Assembly: GCA_002449535.1 (NCBI GenBank)
Contig: DJWZ01000110.1
Location: 1,934-23,040, forward strand
Direction: 5' to 3'
Source of the DNA: Prevotellaceae bacterium UBA7017
Lineage (GTDB): Bacteria; Bacteroidota; Bacteroidia; Bacteroidales; Bacteroidaceae
Length of the DNA: 21,107 nt
Part shown: in pieces, positions 14,705-20,801 of the stretch
Numbering within the stretch: position 1 is the stretch's first letter
Layout of the letters: every line of letters starts with the position of its first letter
Translations under genes and position numbers: made by a program
The notes under the pieces: model-generated
The model's database searches: none
Told to the model about the DNA's origin: nothing
The model's input: only the letters and a program-made list of their open reading frames with translations

Positions 14705-15771
14705 TTATCTGATTCGTGATTTTGTTGCTCAAAAAGGATTTTCTGCTGTTCTATCTCTTTTCTTAGTTGTTCCTCTGTAGGAAGATATGTGAGATATTTT
14801 GCAGCAAACAGCTGGTCGTTTTTTGCCAGAGTTGAATATCGAGCTACATCTCCATCCGTTTCAGAGCAAAGAATTATACCCACAGTCGGATTGTCACCTT
14901 CAGTACGCTTCAATTCATCATACATCTGTAGATACATATCCATCTGCCCTACATCCTGATAAGAGAGACGAGTCGTTTTAAGGTCTATCAGCACAAAACT
15001 CTTCAACATATAGTTATAGAACACAAGGTCTATGAAATAATCATTCTGCTCAGTGCGAATGTGCTGTTGTTCTGCCACAAAAGCAAACCCCTTGCCCATT
15101 TCAAGCAAGAAATCCTTAATATGATGGATAATAGCACGTTCCAGTTCTGTCTCTGTAAAGGCAGCATTAGAAGGAAGTCCAAGAAACTCAGCTACTACTG
15201 GGCTTTTGATAAACTCATGTGGGTCTTGCAGCGGAGCTGTTAGTTGGTGCATCTCTTCTATAACTTCCTCTTTCTTTGGAGATTGCAACAGACGATAATA
15301 ATACTGCGAAGCGATATTACGATCAAGAGTGCGAGTACTCCACATCTGGTCATTAGCTTCCTTCATATACCAATAACGCGCATTTTCATCGTTTACTCGC
15401 AAAAGGGAACGGAAATGTGTCCATCTTAGATTGTGAACGCGCGCGTTCACAATCTCTAAATCCTTGAATAGCAGATAGAACTGGCGCATAAGTTGCAAAT
15501 TACGCAATGAGTATGCATCACCATATTCACTTGTCATTTCATTGGCAAGATTTTTCATCAGATATGTACCATATTCTGCTCTATCCTCACCATTCTGTTC
15601 TTCTTCTACAATGCGACGACCAATCTGCCAATAAGTACTTATCTGCACTTGGTTTATACCTTCATAGGCAGTCTTCAACCCCTGTTCTACTATCAATCTG
15701 ACGTCTGACAGAAGCGATGTATTTGTCGATGTAGCCTTCACTACTTTATTATTGTCTTCGTTAAATGCCAT
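14701..15771 (-). CDS. DUF1016 / YhcG-type PD-(D/E)XK nuclease
   Basis: A 356-residue protein. The N-terminal half (about 20-175) is the DUF1016 helical domain (YWQIGRRIVEEEQNGEDRAEYG, 47-68, shortened below 20 in the key core GRRIVEEEQ). The C-terminal half is a PD-(D/E)XK fold with E211, D248 in YFIDLVFYN, D263-x-K265 in LIDLKT, and Q276 in GQMDMY, all catalytic positions filled. A charged helix, probably a coiled coil, closes the chain (332-350). Genes of this family often travel with type I restriction loci, but the biochemical role is not established. It starts 6 bp after hsdS and overlaps hsdR by ATGA, so it is translated as part of the operon. Its codons for EIVNARVHNL contain a 28-bp perfect palindrome. 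Confidence 0.88.
   Translation of the reverse strand: MAFNEDNNKVVKATSTNTSLLSDVRLIVEQGLKTAYEGINQVQISTYWQIGRRIVEEEQNGEDRAEYGTYLMKNLANEMTSEYGDAYSLRNLQLMRQFYLLFKDLEIVNARVHNLRWTHFRSLLRVNDENARYWYMKEANDQMWSTRTLDRNIASQYYYRLLQSPKKEEVIEEMHQLTAPLQDPHEFIKSPVVAEFLGLPSNAAFTETELERAIIHHIKDFLLEMGKGFAFVAEQQHIRTEQNDYFIDLVFYNYMLKSFVLIDLKTTRLSYQDVGQMDMYLQMYDELKRTEGDNPTVGIILCSETDGDVARYSTLAKNDQLFAAKYLTYLPTEEQLRKEIEQQKILFEQQNHESDK
15428..15455. repeat. 28-bp perfect palindrome inside the nuclease gene
   Basis: AGATTGTGAACGCG is followed directly by its exact reverse complement, so every one of 14 positions pairs with no loop. It sits in frame inside the DUF1016 gene, encoding about residues 106-115. The core CGCGCG is very GC-rich for this A/T-leaning operon. 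Confidence 0.9.
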
Positions 15772-15777
15772 TGTATC

Positions 15778-16923
15778 TTACAGATTTTCGTTAATAAGTG
15801 ACTTGATGACTTTATCTATTGCGTCAACTGATTTGCGCAGCTCAGAGATTGATTTGTCGGCCTGTCGTGCTATAGAGACAAACTTCAATTGTTCGGACAT
15901 TGGAGGAACAATAACTTTAATGCTTTGGATGTGTTTAAGGTTTAATCCACCTCTTCCGTCAACATCTCCAGACATAGAACGCAATTCCTTATATCTGCCT
16001 CTCAAATTATGAAATAGATATTCATAATTAACTTCCTCATTTGGCACGATAGCACATAAAGATTGGTTCGTGCAAAGCTCAATATCATTAATAGCGACCG
16101 TTCCTCGCGTTTTCCCTTGTCCTGCAAGAGCTATAACGATGGAATGAATTGGAACCATCTTGGTACTACAGCCATCATAACCTTGTTGTGTAATCTTTGC
16201 ATCGGTATCTTGTACTCTCACTTTATGTACTTCACCAGAACTCATCCAGGGAATATTACCATTATCCCAATAAGATGAGATCTTTGTACTGGGCGTTGCG
16301 CCAGCAAAACATTCAGCGAAGTCGCCAACCTTTTTTATATCGTAGGACTTTGGATTATCATCCACACTCCCAAACATCTCGATAAATTGCGATTTAACCA
16401 TTTCTTGAGTGGCAGCAATCATTTTGAGATATGACTGCTTCACTTCGTATGCTGCCCAAAGTTTCTCTGCCAAAACTTTTTGCTCTGCAAGGGATGGAAG
16501 GGAGAATTCATATTCTGCCAATGTACTCCAATTGAGGAAGTAATTTACGCCTCCACTTTTATTTTCCTCGCAATAATTCCAAAAATCATCACTTTGCATC
16601 ACTATTGCAAGGTATTCCTGAAGCAGAATATCTCTGTTTTTTGTCTCAAGTACGAATGTCTTCTCTGAGCATATTCCATCAAAATTAACTACTCCACATT
16701 TGCGAAGGTGAGGATTCCTTGTTACAAATAATATATCGCCACTCTTAAAACCACAATAAAACATAGGACCAATGGTTGAACCTGCAATGACACCTCTTTT
16801 TTCTATTTTCATTTCATTGGAATCAATATGCTCACCTCCGACATAATAGATTTTGTCGGTATTAAACCTATCTTCCTTCGTATTTGCACGAGTCACAACA
16901 TCAGAGAATTTAACTGTTTTCAT
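15778..16923 (-). CDS. hsdS: Type I specificity subunit S
   Basis: A 381-residue HsdS with two target-recognition domains (about 1-145 and 195-345). Each is followed by a conserved helical spacer: LPSLAEQKVLAEKLWAAYE at 142-160, and PPMSEQLKFVSIARQADKS at about 341-359. This is the usual two-half design reading a split DNA site. The N-terminus begins directly with TRD1, as in short HsdS proteins. It overlaps the 3' end of hsdM2 by 14 nt. No second hsdS, hsdS fragment, inverted TRD copy or invertase gene is present, so shuffling by inversion is not supported here. The target sequence cannot be predicted from the protein by eye. The gene is more A/T-rich than hsdM1, for example 21 G+C of 60 at 16561-16620. 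Confidence 0.95.
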   Translation of the reverse strand: MKTVKFSDVVTRANTKEDRFNTDKIYYVGGEHIDSNEMKIEKRGVIAGSTIGPMFYCGFKSGDILFVTRNPHLRKCGVVNFDGICSEKTFVLETKNRDILLQEYLAIVMQSDDFWNYCEENKSGGVNYFLNWSTLAEYEFSLPSLAEQKVLAEKLWAAYEVKQSYLKMIAATQEMVKSQFIEMFGSVDDNPKSYDIKKVGDFAECFAGATPSTKISSYWDNGNIPWMSSGEVHKVRVQDTDAKITQQGYDGCSTKMVPIHSIVIALAGQGKTRGTVAINDIELCTNQSLCAIVPNEEVNYEYLFHNLRGRYKELRSMSGDVDGRGGLNLKHIQSIKVIVPPMSEQLKFVSIARQADKSISELRKSVDAIDKVIKSLINENL

Positions 16924-18418
16924 TGCCCAATAGTTTTGTAAACGACATTAATTCCTTATCACACTTTGAGGAGGCAACACTCCAGTTACTGAGCAGTTCT
17001 GAAAAATCCTCTGTGTCAACATTATCATTCGATTTAACATATAGCTTAGGAGATATCGAATATTTGTCAATAGGGATATCACATATGTCAATAATAGTTG
17101 AACGGCCCTCTACTATCTTGTAGTTTATGAAAATATCACTGATAATCCGGATATGCTCTTCTGTTAAATAGCTTTCTGTGTTCTTTCTCTCAACAAGATC
17201 TGTAGCCTTAATAAGCAAAATCTTGTTTTTTCTCTCCTTTGGCTTATTAGTCCTACAAAGCAAAATACAAGCTTCCATTGGAGAATTGAAAAACAAATTC
17301 TTTCCTATACTAATAACAGCCTCTACCAAATCTGCATCAATAAGATTCTTTCTTATGTCTTTCTCTGTTAATCGATTAAGAACCCCATGAGGAAGTAATA
17401 TGGCACAACGACCATTATCGCTATCCATTGAGGCAAGAATATGTTGAATAAAAGCATAATCAGCCTTTGATTGAGGAGGTGTTCCTAAAAAGTTTCGTCC
17501 CCATTTATCATGGGCAAACATTTCCCTATTCCATGTTTTGATAGAATATGGAGGATTGGCAAGCACGACATTGAACTGCTGCACTCTGCCATTCTTGATA
17601 AAGGCTGGGCGCTCAAGGGTGTCGTCATTCACAATCGAGAAATCATGAATGCCATGCAGATAGAGGTTCATGCGGGCAATGGCTGAGGTGCCTGCATTGA
17701 TCTCCTGACCAAAGACCTTCACATCGCGCCATTCTTCACCTTTATCTTTCAGGTACGTGAGGCTCTTGATCAACATACCGCCAGAACCGCAAGTAGGATC
17801 GTAGATGCTCTCATGAGGTTTTAATTGCAATATTTCTGCCATCAGCTCCACCACCGTACGATTGGTGTAGAACTCCTGAGCTGTATGACCTGCATCGTCG
17901 GCAAACTTGCCTATCAGGTATTCATAGCCTGTACCCATCTCGTCAGCAGGACAGGCTGCAAGACTCAAGGTGAGTTTATTGAAGCTGTTGAGCAGATTGC
18001 GGATAATAGCGTCTGGCATCTTGTTTTTGTTAGTCCAAATGGCCTTATCGCCAAAGATGCCTTCAAGACCACCAACCTTTCTGCCATCAATATCCTTGCC
18101 TGGATTGGCAACTTCTATCTGACGGAAAGCATCGACAAGTGCCTGGCCTATGTTCTCTGTAGTGTTGAAAACCACATTCCAATGGGCATCATCAGGTATC
18201 TGAATGGGTGACTCCTGTATCATCATCTGAGCATACTCGTCACCTCCTTCTTCTATGTATTGCTGATATTCCTCATCGCGAACATCACAGATGCGCTTGA
18301 AGAACACCAAAGGGAAGATATAGTCCTTATAGGCTGCTGCATCTATCTGACCACGAAGGTCAACAGCTGCCTGCCAAAGGTATTTCTCCAGTTCGTCGAG
18401 TGTTATCTGCTTTGTCAT
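16910..18418 (-). CDS. hsdM: Type I methyltransferase subunit M, second copy (hsdM2)
   Basis: A 502-residue N6-adenine methyltransferase subunit. The helical N-terminal domain (YKDYIFPLVFFKRICDVRDE, 30-49) is followed by motif X FYTNR (183-187), the AdoMet-binding motif I DPTCGSGG (207-214), FGQE (236-239) and catalytic motif IV NPPY (288-291). Motif X has Asn where most HsdM proteins and its sister hsdM1 have Pro. The start overlaps the hsdM1 stop by ATGA. Base composition changes abruptly near motif IV: about half G+C upstream (17581-17700) against about one third in 17221-17400. The C-terminal part may therefore have arrived with hsdS by recombination. It is a clear paralogue of hsdM1 but far from identical. 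Confidence 0.96.
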   Translation of the reverse strand: MTKQITLDELEKYLWQAAVDLRGQIDAAAYKDYIFPLVFFKRICDVRDEEYQQYIEEGGDEYAQMMIQESPIQIPDDAHWNVVFNTTENIGQALVDAFRQIEVANPGKDIDGRKVGGLEGIFGDKAIWTNKNKMPDAIIRNLLNSFNKLTLSLAACPADEMGTGYEYLIGKFADDAGHTAQEFYTNRTVVELMAEILQLKPHESIYDPTCGSGGMLIKSLTYLKDKGEEWRDVKVFGQEINAGTSAIARMNLYLHGIHDFSIVNDDTLERPAFIKNGRVQQFNVVLANPPYSIKTWNREMFAHDKWGRNFLGTPPQSKADYAFIQHILASMDSDNGRCAILLPHGVLNRLTEKDIRKNLIDADLVEAVISIGKNLFFNSPMEACILLCRTNKPKERKNKILLIKATDLVERKNTESYLTEEHIRIISDIFINYKIVEGRSTIIDICDIPIDKYSISPKLYVKSNDNVDTEDFSELLSNWSVASSKCDKELMSFTKLLGNENS

Positions 18419-19932
18419 ACTGCTTCACGATTTAGGATGTCACGGAACTTCTTTTCTGCATCTATCATATTCTGATATGCTGCCTTAAATTCAGCCAATA
18501 CTTCTGCATAAGGTTTTGTTTCTTCCTTATGATACTTCACATATTTGTTTGGAGAGAGGTCATAGCCTTTTTGAGTTATCTGCTCGATATCTACAACTAT
18601 GCTCTTATCCTCTTCTTCACCATAGGCTGAATAAAGTCGATATAGCTCTTCTACATCATCATCGCTAAGGATGTTTTGAGCACGTTGCTGAGTAAGAATC
18701 TTCGAGCCGTCAACCATCAGAATCTTGCCCTTGTGGGCTTCCGGCTTCTCGTCTCTTATAATGAGTAAGCAAGGTGAAAGACCTGTGCCATAGAAGAGTT
18801 TGTCGCCAAGGGTTATGATGGCTTCTACGTAATCGTGCTTTACGAGTTCTTCACGAATGCGAGCTTCTTCATTTCCTCTGAACAATACTCCCTGAGGCAA
18901 CACAACTGCCATTCGACCACTCTTACTACGCATGCTGCATATCATGTGTTGCAACCAAGCATAGTCGCCAATAGTCTCTGGTGGAGTACCCCAGATGTTG
19001 CGACCATAACGGTCTGTCTTCCATGCTTCTGCGCCCCAGTTTTTGAGTGAGAAAGGCGGATTGGCTATCACACAATCGAAATGTGCCAGGTGCTCATTTG
19101 CAAGAATCTTTGGGGCACGCAAGGTGTCACCACACATGATGTTGAAATCGTTGGCTCCATGCAAAAAGAGATTCATCTTGGCTACTGCTGCATTGGTGAC
19201 ATTCTTCTCCTGTCCGAAGATGGCTCCACAACATTGTGCATCATTCTTCATGTGGTTGACAGCTTCAATAAGCATACCACCAGAACCACAGGCAGGGTCA
19301 TAGACGGTATCACCTGGCTGAGGGTCGAGAATGCGAACCAACAGTTTTACTACTGAACGAGGAGTATAGAACTCACCAGCCTTTGCTTTTGAGAGGTCGG
19401 CAAACTTCTTCAGCAGCATTTCGTAAGCATTACCCATCAGGTCGGCTGCATAGTCAGCATTACCAAGACGGCGCTTGCTCATGTGCTCTATAAGGTCACG
19501 AAGCTTTGCATCAGAAAACACATTCTTGTTGCTCCAGTTGGCAGTAGAGAAGACACTCAACACTCCATAAAGAGTCATAGGATTTGCCAACTCAATTTTG
19601 CGCATAGCACCAATGATGGCACTACCAATGTCTGTTGTACGTTGGCGAACATCGTCCCAATGACAACCTTCAGGAATGACAAAGCGATGCTGTTCAGGGA
19701 GAGAAGCAAACTCTTCATCGCCACCAGACAAATCCAGAGCAGCCTTAGTCTCTTCATCGTACACATCGCTGATGCGCTTGAAGTAAAGTAATGGAGTTAT
19801 ATATTCCTTAAAGGCATCTTGCGAAACAGGACCACGAAGAATATTACAAGCCTCATACAAGAAGTTATACAACTCCTTGCTGCTGCCTATTTCCTCTGCA
19901 TCCTTAGCTGCCTTTAGTGTTTTCTTTTCCAT
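18415..19932 (-). CDS. hsdM: Type I methyltransferase subunit M, first copy (hsdM1)
   Basis: A 505-residue N6-adenine methyltransferase subunit and first gene of the operon. It has the HsdM N-terminal domain (FKEYITPLLYFKRISDVYDE, 41-60), motif X FYTPR (188-192), motif I DPACGSGG (212-219), FGQE (239-242) and motif IV NPPF (291-294). All are consistent with an active enzyme. The C-terminal tail (about 470-505) is helical and charged, the region that in type I enzymes contacts HsdS. The start MEKKTLKAAK is preceded by an A/T-rich region without a strong Shine-Dalgarno, as usual in Bacteroidota. The mRNA leader would be about 190 nt. Composition is close to half G+C (30 of 60 at 18961-19020). 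Confidence 0.96.
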   Translation of the reverse strand: MEKKTLKAAKDAEEIGSSKELYNFLYEACNILRGPVSQDAFKEYITPLLYFKRISDVYDEETKAALDLSGGDEEFASLPEQHRFVIPEGCHWDDVRQRTTDIGSAIIGAMRKIELANPMTLYGVLSVFSTANWSNKNVFSDAKLRDLIEHMSKRRLGNADYAADLMGNAYEMLLKKFADLSKAKAGEFYTPRSVVKLLVRILDPQPGDTVYDPACGSGGMLIEAVNHMKNDAQCCGAIFGQEKNVTNAAVAKMNLFLHGANDFNIMCGDTLRAPKILANEHLAHFDCVIANPPFSLKNWGAEAWKTDRYGRNIWGTPPETIGDYAWLQHMICSMRSKSGRMAVVLPQGVLFRGNEEARIREELVKHDYVEAIITLGDKLFYGTGLSPCLLIIRDEKPEAHKGKILMVDGSKILTQQRAQNILSDDDVEELYRLYSAYGEEEDKSIVVDIEQITQKGYDLSPNKYVKYHKEETKPYAEVLAEFKAAYQNMIDAEKKFRDILNREAV

Positions 19933-19953
19933 AGTTTAGTAGAATTATTGTTG

Positions 19954-20036
19954 CAATGTTGCGATTAAGTGAGCACAGACTCAAGCTTGTTTGAACTCTG
20001 TCGAACGGGAGCAAAATCGATTTATCAATGTTGCGA
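19954..20036. repeat. 11-bp direct repeats in the hsd leader
   Basis: CAATGTTGCGA occurs at 19954-19964 and again at 20026-20036, 72 bp apart in the same orientation, both between the hsd promoter and the hsdM1 start. They could be protein-binding sites, or RNA segments competing for the same partner. Confidence 0.6.
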
Positions 20037-20075
20037 GAGCAACTTCGCAAATGGTTAAATCTCTGCATAGAGATT
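19975..20075 (-). promoter_or_regulatory. Hairpin-rich leader of the hsd operon
   Basis: Three stems follow one another in the presumed untranslated leader. They are ACAGA-C-TCAA with TTGA-AC-TCTGT (19975-20001), TTGCGA with TCGCAA (20031-20050; alternatively GTTGC/GCAAC), and AATCTCT-GCAT-AGAGATT (20058-20075). No run of T follows any of them, so they are not plain terminators. The leader resembles no riboswitch class I recognise. Confidence 0.5.
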
Positions 20076-20103
20076 GCATCTTAAACGTTTGTTTTTGATG
20101 CCT

Positions 20104-20117
20104 TGAGACTAGTCTCA
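20104..20117. promoter_or_regulatory. Candidate operator, 14-bp perfect palindrome
   Basis: TGAGACTAGTCTCA is a perfect palindrome lying 10 bp downstream of the -7 box of the hsd promoter, at roughly +5 to +18 of the transcript. That is a classical place for a dimeric repressor to block initiation or early elongation. Confidence 0.6.
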
Positions 20118-20127
20118 TACCAATTTG

Positions 20128-20159
20128 CAAAAGTACAAATTATTTTTTAAACTACCAAA
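20128..20159 (-). promoter_or_regulatory. Promoter of the type I R-M operon
   Basis: On the minus strand TTTG (20156-20159), a 20-bp spacer and TACTTTTG (20128-20135) match the Bacteroidota consensus at both boxes. The start would be near 20121, giving a leader of about 190 nt before hsdM1. No better promoter is visible closer to the gene. Confidence 0.75.
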
Positions 20160-20184
20160 ATAGAAATTGGCCTGTAAGAGTGGT

Positions 20185-20216
20185 AAAAGGACAAAAGGAC
20201 AAAAGGACAAAGAGAC
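20185..20216. repeat. Tandem array of AAAAGGAC
   Basis: Three perfect 8-bp units (20185-20208) are followed by the variant AAAGAGAC (20209-20216), which is exactly the reverse complement of the GTCTCTTT unit found at 20371-20402. The two arrays thus face each other across the AT palindrome. Confidence 0.9.
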
Positions 20217-20261
20217 ATCACGATTTTTCAATAATTGCGACATTAAGGGTCTATTAATTTT

Positions 20262-20306
20262 TATATATTATATTATATAATATAATATTATATAATATAA
20301 TATATA
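20262..20306. repeat. 45-bp near-perfect AT palindrome
   Basis: These 45 bases are all A or T and equal their own reverse complement except at the very centre (AATAATATT region); weaker symmetry extends to about 20251-20320. It could extrude as a cruciform or serve as a bidirectional A/U hairpin, lying between the divergent hsd and HU promoters. Confidence 0.9.
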
Positions 20307-20370
20307 AATTTTATAATTAGTATTTTGTCCTATTCTCACTCCTACCAACATTGATATAAAAAACTCGTTT

Positions 20371-20402
20371 GTCTCTTTGTCTCTTTGTCTCTTTGTCTCT
20401 TT
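20371..20402. repeat. Four tandem copies of GTCTCTTT
   Basis: Perfect head-to-tail units at 20371, 20379, 20387 and 20395. Same unit and orientation as the three copies at 10882-10905; inverted relative to the array at 20185-20216. Confidence 0.9.
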
Positions 20403-20467
20403 TCAACCTCAGTTCTATTATTGTTATTTAACAAATATTAACTCACCAAAATACTCTTCAAAACCTA

Positions 20468-20498
20468 TTGTAAGGGTGCAAAATTTGTTGTAATTTTG
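20468..20498 (+). promoter_or_regulatory. Promoter upstream of the HU-like gene
   Basis: TTG (20468-20470), 20 bp, TAATTTTG (20491-20498) is a strong match to the Bacteroidota promoter. It points to the HU-like gene, whose ATG is about 300 bp downstream, so the leader would be long and repeat-filled. Confidence 0.7.
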
Positions 20499-20503
20499 CA
20501 CCC
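20474..20503. promoter_or_regulatory. 12-bp inverted repeat over the promoter (candidate operator)
   Basis: GGGTGCAAAATT (20474-20485) and AATTTTGCACCC (20492-20503) are perfect reverse complements around the 6-base centre TGTTGT. The right arm includes most of the -7 box and the left arm fills the spacer, so a protein bound here would cover the promoter. Confidence 0.7.
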
Positions 20504-20540
20504 AGAAAACAAAACGAAAAAGTATAAAAATTTTGCTACA

Positions 20541-20676
20541 GGCGCATGAAAAAAAATTTTTGGCGCATAAAACAAAAAAAAGAGGTCTGATGTAAGAGGT
20601 AAGAGGTAAGAAAAAGAACCTAATTTTCAACTGTCAACTAACTAAAGAGGTCAGAGGTCTGATGTAAGAGGTAAGA
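20541..20676. repeat. Direct repeats in the long leader of the HU-like gene
   Basis: GGCGCAT occurs at 20541 and 20562 (21-bp period). A perfect 24-bp repeat beginning AGAGGTCTGATGTAAGAGG occupies 20581-20604 and 20653-20676. Between the two 24-bp copies is TCAACTGTCAACT, also found near cdsA. No reading frame here looks coding. Confidence 0.8.
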
Positions 20677-20722
20677 TGTAAGGCGCCACAACGAGCCAAA
20701 TACTAAACCAAAAACCTTCATT

Positions 20723-20801
20723 AACTAACTATCAATCATCAATTTTCAATCATCAATCATCAATTTTCAATTATCAATCATCAATCATCAACTAACTAAC
20801 T
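20723..20801. repeat. 21-bp period word repeats just before the HU-like start codon
   Basis: ATCAATCATCAATTTTCAA is found at 20731-20749 and 20752-20770, a decayed third copy follows from 20773, and the block is bordered on both sides by ACTAACTA words. The last word ends one base before the ATG at 20802. This is not a CRISPR: there are no unique spacers and the units are contiguous. Confidence 0.8.

Noticed and set aside
15778..16923. Phase-variable hsdS by inversion
   Set aside because: Only one hsdS is present, with no silent TRD copies, inverted repeats within it, or recombinase nearby.
20424..20630. 68-codon minus-strand frame in the spacer
   Set aside because: It runs through the promoter inverted repeat and A-tracts; composition (Phe/Lys-rich) reflects base content, and no promoter supports it.
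10628..20800. Integration of the R-M island at tRNA-Gln with an att duplication
   Set aside because: I found no second copy of the tRNA 3' end (TTCGAATCCGCC) on the far side and no integrase gene in the window.
20723..20801. Possible CRISPR array
   Set aside because: Units are contiguous 21-bp words without unique spacers, and no cas gene is present.
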